Positions 18,654 through 29,073 of a DNA stretch of 64,000 nt are shown here, in pieces. Both the position numbers and the translations under genes were made by a program. The DNA is from Rhodococcus marinonascens NBRC 14363. Its GTDB lineage: Bacteria; Actinomycetota; Actinomycetes; Mycobacteriales; Mycobacteriaceae. Below the pieces are notes generated by a model, which did not search any database, was not told the DNA's origin, and saw nothing but the letters and a program-made list of their open reading frames with translations. The DNA is taken from assembly GCF_001894885.1 (NCBI RefSeq), contig NZ_BCXB01000021.1, positions 1-64,000 on the forward strand, written 5' to 3'. Every line of letters begins with the position of its first letter. Positions within the stretch are counted from its first letter, which is position 1.

Positions 18654-20107
18654 TGTCGGTTGCCAGCCCATCACCGGGGGCGCAGTTTCCCAGTCCGCCA
18701 GGCGGGTTCGCGCCGGCTCCCGCCCAACCGACCCGACGCAACACCGAGCTGATCCTGATCGGTTTCGCAATCCTGATCACGACGATCTCGCTGGTGCTGG
18801 TCGAGGCCAGCCAGGAACAGAATCTGCGCTGGGACCTCGCAAAGTACGCTGCCGCCTACTCTGCGCTGTTCCTGATCGCGCATCTCGCAGTGCGTCGGTT
18901 CGCACCCTTCGCCGACCCACTGATCCTTCCGATCGTCGCGTTACTCAACGGGCTGGGTCTGGTACTGATCCACCGACTCGATCTCGCCGACGAGCAGTCC
19001 GCCGTCTACTTCGGCCTTCCCACCCCGTCGCCGGACGCGAACCAGCAAGTTCTGTGGACCACGCTGGCAATCGCGGGATTCGTGGCCGTACTGGTGTTGC
19101 TGAATGACTACCGTCTCCTGGCCCGCTACAGCTACACGCTGGGTCTCGCCGGGTTGGTGTTCCTCGCGATCCCTGCGGTCCTGCCGGCGAACCTCTCCGA
19201 AGTCAACGGGGCGAAAATCTGGATCAGGCTCCCCGGATTCAGCATTCAGCCCGGCGAGTTCTCGAAGATCCTGCTGATCATCTTCTTCGCTTCGATCCTC
19301 GTTGCGAAACGAGACCTGTTCACCACTGCCGGCAAGCACGTATTCGGCATCGACCTGCCCCGGGCCCGCGACCTCGGCCCGATCATCGTCGCCTGGATGG
19401 TGTCGGTGGGCGTGCTCGTGTTGGAAAAGGAACTCGGAACGTCGCTGCTGCTGTTCAGCACCGTACTGGTAATGCTCTACATCGCCACCGAACGCGTCGG
19501 ATGGTTGCTGATCGGCCTGGGACTGCTGACCATCGGCTTCTTCTTCGCCTACCAAATGTTCGGCCACGTCCGCGTCCGTGTGAGCACCTGGCTCGACCCG
19601 TTGGCCGACTACAACGACACCGGCTACCAGATCTCGCAGTCGCTGTTCGGCCTCGCGACCGGCGGTGTCGCCGGCACGGGACTCGGCGGGGGCAGGCCCT
19701 CACAGGTGCCGTTCGCGAAGACCGACTTCATCGTCGCCACCGTCGGCGAGGAACTCGGGCTGATCGGTCTCGCCGCCGTGCTGATGCTCTTCCTGGTGCT
19801 CGTCATCCGCGGGTTGCGCACGGCATTGGCCGTGCGCGACAGCTTCGGCAAACTCCTCGCGGCCGGCCTGTCCTTCACCATCGCCGTCCAGGTGTTCGTG
19901 GTGGTCGGCGGCGTCACCAAGCTGATCCCCCTCACAGGTCTGACGACACCGTTCATGTCGTACGGTGGATCATCGCTGCTCGCCAACTACCTTCTGCTCG
20001 CGATCTTGATCAAGATCTCCCACGCCGCACGTGAGCCGGCCGTCCCGAAGAAGAAGGGCCCCGGGCCCATCGCCGACGCCCCAACCGAGATGATGCCTCG
20101 CTCATGA
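18653..20107 (+). CDS. rodA: SEDS peptidoglycan glycosyltransferase RodA
   Basis: 484 aa, about ten to twelve transmembrane helices. It polymerises lipid II into glycan strands for lateral or polar growth, working with a class B PBP (pbpA, next gene). SEDS hallmarks are visible: [40 protein letters not shown], the [20 protein letters not shown] loop, the [16 protein letters not shown] motif with its conserved acidic residues, and [17 protein letters not shown] near the C-terminus. Overlaps pstP by one base and pbpA by four (ATGA). Confidence 0.96.
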   Translation: MSVASPSPGAQFPSPPGGFAPAPAQPTRRNTELILIGFAILITTISLVLVEASQEQNLRWDLAKYAAAYSALFLIAHLAVRRFAPFADPLILPIVALLNGLGLVLIHRLDLADEQSAVYFGLPTPSPDANQQVLWTTLAIAGFVAVLVLLNDYRLLARYSYTLGLAGLVFLAIPAVLPANLSEVNGAKIWIRLPGFSIQPGEFSKILLIIFFASILVAKRDLFTTAGKHVFGIDLPRARDLGPIIVAWMVSVGVLVLEKELGTSLLLFSTVLVMLYIATERVGWLLIGLGLLTIGFFFAYQMFGHVRVRVSTWLDPLADYNDTGYQISQSLFGLATGGVAGTGLGGGRPSQVPFAKTDFIVATVGEELGLIGLAAVLMLFLVLVIRGLRTALAVRDSFGKLLAAGLSFTIAVQVFVVVGGVTKLIPLTGLTTPFMSYGGSSLLANYLLLAILIKISHAAREPAVPKKKGPGPIADAPTEMMPRS

Positions 20108-21591
20108 ACACACCTCTGCGCCGCGTCGCGATCGCCGTCATGGCGATGGTGGTTGCCCTCCTCGCCAACGCCACCTACGTCCAGGTCATCAAGGCCGACG
20201 ACTTGCGGGCCGATCCGCGGAACTCCCGCGTGCTACTCGACGAATACTCGCGTCAGCGCGGTCAGATCTCGGCGGCCGGTCAAGTGTTGGCGGCGTCCGT
20301 TCCTACCAACGACCGCTACCGGTACCTGCGTACCTACCCCGCCGGCCAGGGGACGCCGTCGAGCCCAGAGGCCAACGCGCCGGTCACGGGTTTCTATTCG
20401 ATGCAATACGGCAGCACTGGGCTCGAGCGCGCCGAGGACCAGGTTCTCAACGGTTCCGACAGTCGCCTGTTCGGACGGCGATTCTTCGACCTCGTGGCCG
20501 GGCGTGACCCGCGCGGCGGCAACGTGGTGACCACCATCAATCCGGTCATGCAGCAGGTGGCCTACGACCAGTTGACGGCGAAGGGCTACACGGGTTCGGT
20601 CGTGGCGATCGAACCGAGCACCGGGCACATCCTGACGATGGTCAGTACACCGAGCTACGACCCCAATTCACTTTCCGGCCACGACGGTACCGAAACCACC
20701 CAGGCCTGGGAGATGCTGAACGACGACCCGGGAAAACCCTTGATCAACCGTGCGGTGTCGCAGACATACCCGCCCGGTTCCACCTTCAAGGTCGTGGTGG
20801 CCGCAGCCGCGCTCGCCGCCGGAACCACCCCTGACACCCAACTGACGGCGGCCCCCCAGATCACCCTTCCCGGCACGTCGACGACCCTCGAGAATTACAA
20901 CGGTTCGACGTGTGGCGACGCACCCACCGCGTCGTTGCGCGAGGCCTTCGCACGGTCCTGCAACACGGCGTTCGTCGAACTGGGTATCGAAACCGGCGCC
21001 GACGCGATCCGTGACCAGTCCAGCGAACTCGGCATCGGCGGACAAATGCCCGGCGTCCCTTTCCCCGTGGCAGACAGCACTATCGGGATGATCCCCGACG
21101 AGGCAGCACTCGGCCAGAGCAGCATCGGCCAACGCGACGTCGCGCTCACTCCGCTGCAAAACGCGATGATCGCGGCCACCGTCGCGAACGGTGGAGTTCG
21201 GATGCAACCACAACTGGTATCAGACTTGCAGGCCCCAGACCTTTCCGACCTTGCCACCACCAACCCCGTGTCTGAAGGCCAGGCGATATCTCCTGAGGTA
21301 GCAGACACCCTGACCGACCTGATGATCGGTTCCGAAAACGAAACCAGCGGCGAAGGCAAGATCCCCGGCGTCCAGATTGCCTCCAAGACAGGCACCGCCG
21401 AACACGGGACCGATCCGCAGAACACGCCGCCACACGCCTGGTACATCGCATTCGCGCCCGCCGAGAACCCGACCGTGGCCATTGCAGTCATCGTCGAGAA
21501 CGGCGGAGATCGTTCACTGGCCGCAACCGGCGGCTCGGTAGCCGCACCAATCGCTCGTGCCGTCATCGCAGCCGGACTCCAGGGGGGCTGA
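20104..21591 (+). CDS. pbpA: Class B penicillin-binding protein PbpA
   Basis: 495 aa. N-terminal membrane anchor (about 7-26), a dimerisation region, then a transpeptidase domain with the three active-site motifs in order: S226-T-F-K229, S285-C-N287 and K428-T-G430. It crosslinks the glycan made by RodA outside the membrane. It is one of the peptidoglycan enzymes whose role is linked to PknB in mycobacteria. ATGA overlap with rodA, and only two bases separate it from pknA, so stoichiometric synthesis with RodA is expected. Confidence 0.96.
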   Translation: MNTPLRRVAIAVMAMVVALLANATYVQVIKADDLRADPRNSRVLLDEYSRQRGQISAAGQVLAASVPTNDRYRYLRTYPAGQGTPSSPEANAPVTGFYSMQYGSTGLERAEDQVLNGSDSRLFGRRFFDLVAGRDPRGGNVVTTINPVMQQVAYDQLTAKGYTGSVVAIEPSTGHILTMVSTPSYDPNSLSGHDGTETTQAWEMLNDDPGKPLINRAVSQTYPPGSTFKVVVAAAALAAGTTPDTQLTAAPQITLPGTSTTLENYNGSTCGDAPTASLREAFARSCNTAFVELGIETGADAIRDQSSELGIGGQMPGVPFPVADSTIGMIPDEAALGQSSIGQRDVALTPLQNAMIAATVANGGVRMQPQLVSDLQAPDLSDLATTNPVSEGQAISPEVADTLTDLMIGSENETSGEGKIPGVQIASKTGTAEHGTDPQNTPPHAWYIAFAPAENPTVAIAVIVENGGDRSLAATGGSVAAPIARAVIAAGLQGG

Positions 21592-21593
21592 AC

Positions 21594-23006
21594 ATGGCAC
21601 TGAACAACGGCGCTCTGATTGCCGATCGATACCGTCTGATCCGGCTCATCGCTACCGGCGGAATGGGACAGGTCTGGGAGGCGAACGACAGTCGACTCAA
21701 CCGTCATGTCGCGGTAAAGGTACTGAAATCCGAGTTCTCGTCGGATCCAGAATTTCTCGAGCGTTTCCGGTCCGAGGCACGTACCACCGCGCAGTTGAAC
21801 CACTCTGGTATCGCCGGGATCTACGACTACGGTGAGGTACGCGACAGCGACGGCGAGTCCACCGCCTACCTGGTGATGGAACTCGTCAACGGTGAACCAT
21901 TGAACGCCGTTCTCGCGCGCGTGGGGCGACTCACGGTTCCGCACGCTCTGGATATGCTCGAGCAGACAGGCCGGGCGTTGCAGGTGGCGCACGACGCCGG
22001 GGTGGTGCACCGCGACGTGAAGCCGGGCAACATATTGATTACCCCCACCGGTCAGGTGAAAATCACCGACTTCGGCATCGCCAAGGCTGTGGAGAGCTCA
22101 CCCATCACTCGCACCGGCATGGTAATGGGCACCGCTCAATACATCGCCCCGGAACAAGCACTGGGACAAGATGCCACCGCGGCCAGCGACGTCTACTCGC
22201 TCGGAATCGTCGGCTACGAGGCGCTGTCGGGGCGCCGCCCGTTCCTCGGCGACGGCGCGATCACCGTCGCGATGAAACACGTACAGGAGGCTCCGGCACC
22301 CTTACCTGACGACCTGCCGTCGAACATCCGCGAACTCATCGACATCACCATTTCGAAGGATCCGACCGTGCGTTATGCCAGTGGCGGAGATTTCGCCGAG
22401 GCTGTCGCAGCGGTCCGGTCCGGGCGGCGTCCACCGCCTCCCGGTCGGCCGACTGGCGGGGCGCCCCGCGTGCTGCCTCCGCCGATGGCGGGACCCACCC
22501 AGATGACGCAAAACGCATACGCGGGGCCGGTCACCGGGCCGACCCCTCCCGAAGGCTCCGATGAGGACGACGACCACAAACAGGGCGGCCTGACCAGTGG
22601 CCAGATGGCGGTGGCCTGGGGTGCAGGCGGCCTGCTCCTGCTGGCGGCGATCATCGGTGTGGCGCTCGTCCTGTTCGGCCAGAGCGATACGAATAGTCCG
22701 ACGGTGCCCGTGGTGACGTCGTCGCTTCGGACGATCACGACGACACCGCACCCAACCACGGTCTTCACATTCGAGCAGCAACCCACGACGATCACCGCGC
22801 CGCCAACGATCATCGTGCCGCCAACGATCATCGAACCGCCAACGATCATCGAACCGCCACCCACCACCGAGCCGCCACCCACGACGACCACCGAGCCGCC
22901 ACCCACGACGACCACCGAGCCGCCACCCACGACGACGACCGAGCCGCCACCCACGACGACCACGCCGGAGGAACCAGCTCCTCCGGCCCCACAAGGACAG
23001 CCATGA
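21594..23006 (+). CDS. pknA: Ser/Thr protein kinase PknA
   Basis: 470 aa. Cytoplasmic kinase domain (about 12-275): glycine loop [12 protein letters not shown], catalytic Lys42 in [14 protein letters not shown] catalytic loop and DFGIAKA magnesium loop, followed by a [10 protein letters not shown] segment. One transmembrane helix lies near 340-364. The extracellular tail is short and consists of PPT(T/I)I and EPPPTTTT repeats with no PASTA domains, as is usual for PknA. It phosphorylates cell-division and envelope proteins such as FhaB. The Thr/Pro tail is encoded by near-identical short repeats (about 22795-22970). Overlaps pknB by four bases. Confidence 0.96.
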   Translation: MALNNGALIADRYRLIRLIATGGMGQVWEANDSRLNRHVAVKVLKSEFSSDPEFLERFRSEARTTAQLNHSGIAGIYDYGEVRDSDGESTAYLVMELVNGEPLNAVLARVGRLTVPHALDMLEQTGRALQVAHDAGVVHRDVKPGNILITPTGQVKITDFGIAKAVESSPITRTGMVMGTAQYIAPEQALGQDATAASDVYSLGIVGYEALSGRRPFLGDGAITVAMKHVQEAPAPLPDDLPSNIRELIDITISKDPTVRYASGGDFAEAVAAVRSGRRPPPPGRPTGGAPRVLPPPMAGPTQMTQNAYAGPVTGPTPPEGSDEDDDHKQGGLTSGQMAVAWGAGGLLLLAAIIGVALVLFGQSDTNSPTVPVVTSSLRTITTTPHPTTVFTFEQQPTTITAPPTIIVPPTIIEPPTIIEPPPTTEPPPTTTTEPPPTTTTEPPPTTTTEPPPTTTTPEEPAPPAPQGQP

Positions 23007-24922
23007 CCACACCCCGTAACCTCTCCGCACGCTACGAACTGGGTGAGATTCTCGGCTTCGGTGGCATGTCCGAGGTCCATCTCGCCCGCGACGTCCGACT
23101 CAGCCGTGACGTGGCAATCAAGGTCTTGCGAGCCGATCTTGCCCGCGACCCCACGTTCTACCTGCGCTTCCGCCGCGAAGCGCAGAACGCGGCAGCACTC
23201 AACCACCCAGCGATCGTGGCCGTCTACGACACCGGCGAGGCGGAAACCGACGCCGGGCCCTTGCCCTACATTGTGATGGAGTACGTCGACGGCGACACAT
23301 TGCGCGACATCGTGCGCGCAGAGGGTCCGATGTCGCCACGCCACGCGATGGAAGTCATCTCGGATGTGTGTGCAGCGCTGGACTTCAGTCATCGCAACGG
23401 CATCGTGCACCGCGATGTGAAGCCCGCCAATGTGATGATCAACCGTGCGGGCGCGGTGAAGGTGATGGACTTCGGCATCGCACGTGCGATCTCCGATGCG
23501 TCCAGCCCGATGACACAGACTGCTGCCGTAATCGGCACCGCCCAGTATCTGTCGCCCGAGCAGGCTCGTGGCGAACAGGTCGACGCCCGGTCCGACGTGT
23601 ATTCGCTCGGGTGTGTGCTGTTCGAGATCCTCACCGGCCAGCCGCCGTTCAAGGGCGACTCGCCGGTTGCGGTCGCGTATCAGCACGTGCGGGAGGATCC
23701 GCAGACACCGTCCGACGTCAACCCGGATATTCCGCGCGAACTCGACTCCGTGATCCTCAAGGCAATGAGTAAGAACCCTGCCAACCGTTACCAGACCGCC
23801 GCCGACATGCGCAGCGACCTGGTCCGGGTTCTCGGTGGGCAGCGACCCGTCGCGCCGATGGTGATGAGCGACGAGGACCGCACCACCATCCTCGGGGCCG
23901 TTGACTCCGGGGCTGGGAACTACCGTCCGCCGACACCCACCAAGACCCCGGCAGAAGAAACGGACGCAACCGAACCGAACCGGAAGCGAAGTCCGATACT
24001 GATGGCATTGATGGCGCTGGGCGCCCTCATCGTCGTCGGTATCGTCACTGCGTTCCTGATTACCGCCTTGGGATTGGGGTCCGGGGCCGACCAGGTGACC
24101 CTGCCCGATGTCACGAACCAGGGCGCCGACGCCGCCGCGACCAGGCTGGAAGGCGAAGGTTTCCAAGTCGCCCGGCAGCAGAAACCCGATGTCGTCGTGG
24201 CGGCCGGTAACGTGATCACCACCCGGCCCCTCGGGGGCGTCGAGGTGGACAGGGGCAGCACCGTCACCCTCGAGGTGTCCTCGGGCCCTGCTCAAGTGAA
24301 GATTCCCCGGCTCGCCGGTCTGAACCAGCAGGAAGCCCAGCAGGAGTTGAACGCGGCCGGTCTGCGGCTCGATAGCTCCATCGAACGCGCACCTTCGGAC
24401 GAGTCCGACATCGACAAGGTGATCGCACAACGGCCGTCGTCGGGTTCGAGCATCTCACCCGACTCCGAGGTCGCGATCACCTTGGGAAGCGGTCCCGAGC
24501 AGGTCCGTGTTCCGGACGTTGCGGGCCAGACGGTGGAGGTCGCCCAAGCCAACATCGAGGGCGCCGGCTTCGAGGTGACGGTCGAGAACGTCGACTCCGG
24601 CATGCAAGAGGGTCAGGTGGTCTCCACCGACCCCGCCGGAGGGTCGACCGCCGCAGAGGGTGACACCATCACGATCAAGGTCTCGAACGGCAACAACATC
24701 CAGATGCCCGACCTGACCGAAAAGACGGTGTCGCAAGCGCTCGCGTTGCTGCGCAGCGCCGGGTGGACCGGGTCTTCGAGTTCGTTGAATCAGTCCCAGA
24801 CGGCCACGCTCGATCCGGACCAGGTCGGAAGGATCATCAGTCAGGAACAACCGGCGGGATCGGAAATCACCAAGACAAGCGTCATCTCGATCCGGGTCGG
24901 AACGCTGGGCATCCCGAGGTAG
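23003..24922 (+). CDS. pknB: Ser/Thr protein kinase PknB with four PASTA domains
   Basis: 639 aa. Kinase domain (about 11-275) with [13 protein letters not shown], catalytic Lys40, HRDVKPAN (Asp138), DFGIARA and an activation loop [20 protein letters not shown] carrying the threonines that are autophosphorylated in M. tuberculosis PknB. A juxtamembrane linker and one transmembrane helix (about 332-354) precede four extracellular PASTA domains (about 360-637, each starting with a (V/I)P(D/R)(V/L) or MPDL motif). The PASTA region binds lipid II or muropeptides and couples cell-wall state to kinase activity. Last gene of the operon; a terminator follows directly. Confidence 0.97.
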   Translation: MTTPRNLSARYELGEILGFGGMSEVHLARDVRLSRDVAIKVLRADLARDPTFYLRFRREAQNAAALNHPAIVAVYDTGEAETDAGPLPYIVMEYVDGDTLRDIVRAEGPMSPRHAMEVISDVCAALDFSHRNGIVHRDVKPANVMINRAGAVKVMDFGIARAISDASSPMTQTAAVIGTAQYLSPEQARGEQVDARSDVYSLGCVLFEILTGQPPFKGDSPVAVAYQHVREDPQTPSDVNPDIPRELDSVILKAMSKNPANRYQTAADMRSDLVRVLGGQRPVAPMVMSDEDRTTILGAVDSGAGNYRPPTPTKTPAEETDATEPNRKRSPILMALMALGALIVVGIVTAFLITALGLGSGADQVTLPDVTNQGADAAATRLEGEGFQVARQQKPDVVVAAGNVITTRPLGGVEVDRGSTVTLEVSSGPAQVKIPRLAGLNQQEAQQELNAAGLRLDSSIERAPSDESDIDKVIAQRPSSGSSISPDSEVAITLGSGPEQVRVPDVAGQTVEVAQANIEGAGFEVTVENVDSGMQEGQVVSTDPAGGSTAAEGDTITIKVSNGNNIQMPDLTEKTVSQALALLRSAGWTGSSSSLNQSQTATLDPDQVGRIISQEQPAGSEITKTSVISIRVGTLGIPR

Positions 24923-24933
24923 GCAATTGCGCT

Positions 24934-24961
24934 GCCGGTGAGTAGTCGACTACTCACCGGC
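24934..24961. terminator. Bidirectional terminator between pknB and trpG
   Basis: A perfect 28-bp palindrome (14-bp arms, GCCGGTGAGTAGTC and its complement) with no unpaired loop, filling the 40-bp gap between two convergent stop codons. Being symmetric it can serve both strands; the cruciform-capable shape is unusual. Confidence 0.8.
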
Positions 24962-24962
24962 A

Positions 24963-25616
24963 CTACCCGCTCAATGCGATCGCCACCTCGGCCTCGAGAG
25001 TGGCTACGAGGGACTCCCGCGGGGCGTCGCCACAAATCGCGAGCCAGTTGGCGAGCACCCGGTGGCCCCCCTCGGTAAGCACGGACTCCGGATGGAACTG
25101 GACGCCGTGTATCGGGAGTTCACGGTGCCGCATCGCCATGACGATGCCGCTGTCGGTGTGGGCCGTGACCTCGAGTTCATCCGGAATAGTGTCCTCGAGC
25201 ACGGTCAACGAGTGGTACCGCGTTGCAGTGAACGGTTCGGGTAGGCCCGCGAGCACACCGGCATTGTCGTGGTGGACGATGCTGGTCTTTCCGTGTAGCA
25301 GTTCGGGCGCGCGGTCGACCGTCGCGCCGAATGCAGCGCCGATCGCCTGATGTCCGAGGCACACTCCGAGCAGCGGTGTCTTCGCATCGGCAGATGCATT
25401 GACCAAGTCCATCGTCGCACCGGCGCGCGCCGGGGTGCCGGGGCCGGGGCTCAGCAGGATGCCGTCAAAATCGGCCGCGGCCGCGGCGATCGCCGCCGGC
25501 CCGGTGAGATTCGGATCGTCGTTTCGCCAGACCACCGCCTGCGTCCCCAACTGTCCGAGATACTGGACCAGGTTGAACACGAAGCTGTCGTAGTTGTCGA
25601 CGACGAGAATCCTCAT
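24963..25616 (-). CDS. trpG: Anthranilate/aminodeoxychorismate synthase glutaminase component
   Basis: 217 aa from the ATG at 25616. Class I glutamine amidotransferase: oxyanion strand ILLSPGPGTP, nucleophile Cys86 in GVCLGHQ, and the His175/Glu177 pair in VQFHPES. It releases ammonia from glutamine for a chorismate-using partner (TrpE or PabB) not encoded here, so it may serve tryptophan, folate or both. This is the position of trpG (Rv0013) in M. tuberculosis. No upstream partner gene is adjacent; a block of 31-bp tandem repeats lies just before its start. Confidence 0.95.
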   Translation of the reverse strand: MRILVVDNYDSFVFNLVQYLGQLGTQAVVWRNDDPNLTGPAAIAAAAADFDGILLSPGPGTPARAGATMDLVNASADAKTPLLGVCLGHQAIGAAFGATVDRAPELLHGKTSIVHHDNAGVLAGLPEPFTATRYHSLTVLEDTIPDELEVTAHTDSGIVMAMRHRELPIHGVQFHPESVLTEGGHRVLANWLAICGDAPRESLVATLEAEVAIALSG

Positions 25617-25641
25617 GGGGCCAGGATATTCTGCCGTCACA

Positions 25642-25818
25642 GTGTCCCGCGCGGCCGGGGACCCACCGACTCGTGTCCCGCGCGGCCGGGGACCCACCGA
25701 CTCGTGTCCCGCGCGGCCGGGGACCCACCGACTCGTGTCCCGCGCGGCCGGGGACCCACCGACTCGTGTCCCGCGCGGCCGGGGACCCACCGACTCGTGT
25801 CCCGCGCGGCCGGGGACC
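25642..25818. repeat. 31-bp tandem repeat, five full copies plus one partial
   Basis: Identical units start at 25642, 25673, 25704, 25735 and 25766, and a 22-bp partial unit at 25797. Each contains GTCCCGCGCGGCCGGGGAC, whose GTCCC/GGGAC ends can pair, so each unit may form a hairpin. The unit length is not a multiple of three and the block lies in the gap between two co-oriented genes, so it is not coding. Confidence 0.95.
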
Positions 25819-25825
25819 GATCAAT

Positions 25826-26536
25826 TCAGCCCGCGTAGCCGGGCACCCTCAATCGGGTAGATGCGGCTTCTTCGTATCCAAGTCCGAAGCGCGTTGCGTA
25901 CTGCTTGAAGACCCGGATTCCGGGCTCATTGGCGAGCGCTGCTGCGAGGCGCTTGGGATCCCCGATCGCCGACATCACGTACGGCGGGCTGTAGGTGCGG
26001 CCGTGCAACAGCAGTGTGTTGCCGACGCAGCGCGGCGCCGAGGTATTGACGATCCGCTGGTCCTGCATGCTGATCGCCTCAGCACCGCCCACCCACAACG
26101 CGTTCAGCACGCTCTGGACATCCTGCTGATGGACGATGAGATCGTCCGGTGCTGCATCGACCGGATACTTGCCGTCCGCGTTGCGCGAGGCGTCGGTGAG
26201 CGTCACGGTGACCCCTGCCCCCGCCATCGGCGTGAGACCAGCGTCCGCGGCAACCGCCTTCGCGGCGGCGAGAGCCTGTGCGACTCCGCTGTCAGTTGTG
26301 GCGGCCGCCTCCTGGAGCGTTTCGACCTGGGCCGCGAGTTGATCGCGAGTATCGGAGGCCGCTTCGGTCTTGGCCTGCGCGTTGCGTACGAGGTCGGACA
26401 ACCGGGTGGAGTCGCCGGCGCGAAGTTCGTTGCCGTGCGACGCCACACCTGTGGTGGACACCAGCAGTCCGGCTGCGAGACACACTCCCAGAACTGCGAT
26501 CTTCCACGGGATGGATCTCGTCACCGGCGTTTCCAT
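25826..26536 (-). CDS. DUF881-family membrane-anchored protein
   Basis: 236 aa. One N-terminal transmembrane or signal-anchor helix (about 11-31), a coiled-coil-like stretch (about 42-85), then the DUF881 domain with MAGAGVTVTLTDASR, LIVHQQDVQSVLNALWVGGA and ISMQDQRIVNTSAPRCVGNT. The family is widespread next to division genes (Rv0012 in M. tuberculosis sits between crgA and trpG as here). A role in division or envelope assembly is inferred from location only. It is transcribed divergently from crgA across a 106-bp gap. Confidence 0.93.
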   Translation of the reverse strand: METPVTRSIPWKIAVLGVCLAAGLLVSTTGVASHGNELRAGDSTRLSDLVRNAQAKTEAASDTRDQLAAQVETLQEAAATTDSGVAQALAAAKAVAADAGLTPMAGAGVTVTLTDASRNADGKYPVDAAPDDLIVHQQDVQSVLNALWVGGAEAISMQDQRIVNTSAPRCVGNTLLLHGRTYSPPYVMSAIGDPKRLAAALANEPGIRVFKQYATRFGLGYEEAASTRLRVPGYAG

Positions 26537-26642
26537 CCCCTCGTGCTCGCCCTGCGAATCTCACCTACGTTAGCGTGTACCCACGCAGGTATTTCGAATC
26601 TACCTGCCCACATTCCTGTAGAAACGCACGAACGAGGACGTC

Positions 26643-26906
26643 ATGCCGAAATCGAAGATCCGAAAGAAGACCGACTACACGATCAATCCCGCAAGCCGCA
26701 CCCGTGGAAGGGCGCAGGCAGGGCCCTCGAGCACCCTGTATATCTCTGTGATGCTCGGGTTCATGCTGATCGGTTTGGTATGGCTGCTCATCTACTACCT
26801 CGCCGCCGACCAGCTCGACTGGTTGAATACTCTCGGCGCCTACAATTTCCTCATCGGATTCGGCTTCATGGTGGTCGGTCTGATAATGACGATGCGCTGG
26901 CGTTGA
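26643..26906 (+). CDS. crgA: Cell division protein CrgA
   Basis: 87 aa. Basic N-terminal tail (MPKSKIRKKTDYTINP) and two transmembrane helices (about 33-54 and 66-84), the exact plan of CrgA. In mycobacteria it stabilises the divisome by binding FtsZ, FtsQ, PBPs and CwsA; in Streptomyces it inhibits early septation. GAGG ribosome site five bases before the ATG. Divergent from the DUF881 gene. Confidence 0.96.
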   Translation: MPKSKIRKKTDYTINPASRTRGRAQAGPSSTLYISVMLGFMLIGLVWLLIYYLAADQLDWLNTLGAYNFLIGFGFMVVGLIMTMRWR

Positions 26907-26911
26907 TCACC

Positions 26912-26985
26912 CCGGTGCGTCGACGTGGAGCGTCGCAGTCGAACCGAGGGGTATTGCACCGGTGCGGAGCGTCGCAATTACACCG
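26912..26985. repeat. Imperfect direct repeat downstream of crgA
   Basis: Two copies of CCGGTGCG...GAGCGTCGCA, each followed by a spaced ACCGA, in the gap between crgA and the PH-domain gene. The first copy has eight extra bases. No function apparent. Confidence 0.5.
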
Positions 26986-27041
26986 ATGTCATTCATCCCC
27001 ATTGTTAACAACCCCTGTGGACAACTGCGGTTCGGATACTC

Positions 27042-27494
27042 GTGTCTGCTGACCAAGCACCACTGGAATGGTCAACGCCCCTCGGAGCCATAGTCGCTCT
27101 CACGGCAGGGGGCGTGGCGCTAGGTGTGATGGGACTCGTGATATCGACCGATCCCGCGGGTCGTGTGCTCGTCGGCGTTGCCGCCCTCGGGCTGCTCCTC
27201 ACGGCGGCCTCGGCCGGCAGGCAACGCCCGCGACTAGCCGTCGACAAGGAGGCCGGGGGCATCGTCGTCAACCGTCTGACCGGTCGCCACGCGTATGCCC
27301 GGTCAGACATCGACCGAGCCCGCGTCGTTCGCTATCCTCGGTTCGGGCGCCGGGTACCGATGCTCGAGATCGACGTTCGTACCGAGGATGGCGCCGAACG
27401 CCTCCTCATCTTCGGCCGGTGGGATCTGGGCACCAACCCCGAGGATGTGTACGACGCCCTCTCGGTGCACGACCTGGTGGGTCCGAATCAGTAG
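27042..27494 (+). CDS. PH-domain membrane protein (Rv0010c-like)
   Basis: 150 aa, GTG start. Two N-terminal hydrophobic helices (about 14-34 and 41-58) followed by a bacterial PH-like domain (about 65-145) with RLAVDKEAGGIVVNRLTG and VPMLEIDVRTEDG. This matches the small membrane protein beside crgA and ppiA in mycobacteria (Rv0010c). Function unknown; neighbours suggest the envelope or divisome. Confidence 0.85.
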   Translation: MSADQAPLEWSTPLGAIVALTAGGVALGVMGLVISTDPAGRVLVGVAALGLLLTAASAGRQRPRLAVDKEAGGIVVNRLTGRHAYARSDIDRARVVRYPRFGRRVPMLEIDVRTEDGAERLLIFGRWDLGTNPEDVYDALSVHDLVGPNQ

Positions 27495-27501
27495 CCCGGG
27501 A

Positions 27502-28419
27502 TCAGTAGCCGATGCTCGCTCGTAACTGCAGGATCCTGACCGCGATGACGGCCAGGGGCACGAGCGCGACAACGCCGAGACAGACCCAGCCGACGGTAAC
27601 GGCCTTCTCCCTATTGTTGCCGGAACCCAGCAGTTGGGGACCGTAGAGAATTCCCGCGGTCGCGGCGGCCCCGGTGACCAGACCACCGAGGTGTCCCCAC
27701 AACGAGATGCCGGGAATCGTGATGCTGATGAACACATTGATGGCGATCACCGATATGACCGGGGCGGGGCTGCGGCGCAGCCGGAGAAGGATGATCGCCT
27801 GGGCGCCCATCAGCCCGAAGACGGCGCCCGACGCGCCGGCCGTGACTGCACCGAGCTGCAACAGCATCACCGCGGCGGAACCGCCAAGGATCGACGCGAG
27901 GTAGACCACGAAATAGCGGGCACGCCCGAGGATCAGTTCGGTGTCCCGACCAATGATCCACAGCGCGAACATGTTGACGGCGATGTGGATGAGGCCGAAG
28001 TGCAGGAAGCCACTGCCGACGATCCGGACGAGTTGCCCGTCCACGACGGCTGGCGGGTACAGCGCCCAGTCTTGGAAGAGCGTCGACCCCGAATAGTTCT
28101 GCATGAGGCTGCGTGACTGTGCGGCGGTGATCAGGAAGATGCCCACGTTCGCGGCCATCAAAATGTACGTCACCAGCGGAACCTGCCGCTGCGCGGTCAC
28201 GGCACCGGCGACATTGCGGACCGGTCGGACGTCACGCTGCCCGGCCGCGACGCAGTCGACGCACTGGTAGCCGACAGCGGCCTCACGCAGGCACTCGGGG
28301 CACGCCGCTCGGCGGCACCGATTACAGGACAGTGCGGTAGGACGGTCCGGGTGACGAACGCACCGCGGCTGAGGCGGAATGCCCTCGTTCGCGGCACCGC
28401 CCCAGCCGGGGTTGGTCAT
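27502..28419 (-). CDS. Rhomboid-family intramembrane serine protease
   Basis: 305 aa. N-terminal B-box-like zinc-finger region (about 15-57) with CxxC pairs in LSCNRCRRAACPECL and YQCVDC, then six or more transmembrane helices. The serine is in GASGAVFGLMGA and the histidine in WGHLGGLVTG, the rhomboid catalytic dyad; HFGLIHIAVNMFALW is the usual HxxxN motif of helix 2. It cleaves membrane proteins within or near the bilayer; the substrate is unknown. It ends seven bases from the stop of the convergent PH-domain gene and is probably co-transcribed with ppiA upstream. Confidence 0.94.
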   Translation of the reverse strand: MTNPGWGGAANEGIPPQPRCVRHPDRPTALSCNRCRRAACPECLREAAVGYQCVDCVAAGQRDVRPVRNVAGAVTAQRQVPLVTYILMAANVGIFLITAAQSRSLMQNYSGSTLFQDWALYPPAVVDGQLVRIVGSGFLHFGLIHIAVNMFALWIIGRDTELILGRARYFVVYLASILGGSAAVMLLQLGAVTAGASGAVFGLMGAQAIILLRLRRSPAPVISVIAINVFISITIPGISLWGHLGGLVTGAAATAGILYGPQLLGSGNNREKAVTVGWVCLGVVALVPLAVIAVRILQLRASIGY

Positions 28420-28432
28420 ATGCTGCGGTTCC

Positions 28433-28960
28433 TTACGCGATGGAAACGCTGGTGATCACGACAGACTCGAGCGGACGGTCCGCGCGATCGGTGGCCGTGG
28501 TGGAGATGGCATCGACGACCTTCTTCGAATCCTCGTCGACGACCTCACCGAAAATGGTGTGCTTACGGTTGAGGTGCGGCGTGGGGCCGGCGGTGATGAA
28601 GAACTGCGAACCATTGGTGCCCGGGCCGGCGTTGGCCATGGCCAACAGGTAAGCACGGTCGAATTGCAGTTCCGGGTGGAACTCGTCGCCGAACTTGTAG
28701 CCCGGCCCACCGGAACCCGTGCCCGTGGGGTCGCCACCCTGGACCATGAAGCCATCGATGATCCGGTGGAAGATGGCGCCGTCGTAGAACGGGCCGGAGT
28801 TGGTGCCACCCGCGTTGGCGGTGCTGTAGTCCTTCGAGCCGTCGGCGAGGCCGACGAAGTTCTCGACGGTCTTGGGGGCATGGTTGCCGAACAGCGCGAT
28901 CTTGATATCGCCACGGTTGGTGTGCAGCGTTGCGGTTGCGGTCTGATGAGGTGAAGTCAC
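28433..28960 (-). CDS. ppiA: Peptidyl-prolyl cis-trans isomerase (cyclophilin)
   Basis: 175 aa from a GTG at 28960, which begins TSPHQTATATLHTNRGDIKI as in other actinobacterial PpiA. An earlier in-frame start would add about 40 unrelated residues. Cyclophilin signature: FHRIIDGFMVQGGDPTGTG with the catalytic Arg, MANAGPGTNGSQFFI and HTIFGEV. Cytoplasmic foldase acting on X-Pro bonds. Position next to cwsA matches Rv0009. The ribosome site is weak. Confidence 0.95.
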   Translation of the reverse strand: MTSPHQTATATLHTNRGDIKIALFGNHAPKTVENFVGLADGSKDYSTANAGGTNSGPFYDGAIFHRIIDGFMVQGGDPTGTGSGGPGYKFGDEFHPELQFDRAYLLAMANAGPGTNGSQFFITAGPTPHLNRKHTIFGEVVDEDSKKVVDAISTTATDRADRPLESVVITSVSIA

Positions 28961-29073
28961 ACCACCATGTTGCCATTGAGCAGTTGTCGGTGGTTCAGCT
29001 GGCGTGGACTCGGCGTCTGCGGCCGGTTCCTGGTCCCGCTTCGTGGGCCCGCTCGGTGTGACAAAGTGGGAGA

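Noticed and set aside
22373-24430. Minus-strand open frame of 685 codons opposite pknA/pknB
   Set aside because: Antisense shadow of two clear kinase genes; its Gly/Val tract is the complement of the Pro/Thr repeats.
25617-25860. Long open frames across the 31-bp repeats, one in frame with trpG
   Set aside because: The repeat unit has no stop in any frame, so frames stay open by composition. The trpG family start is at 25616 and the extension is only shifted RGPRPRGT-like repeats.
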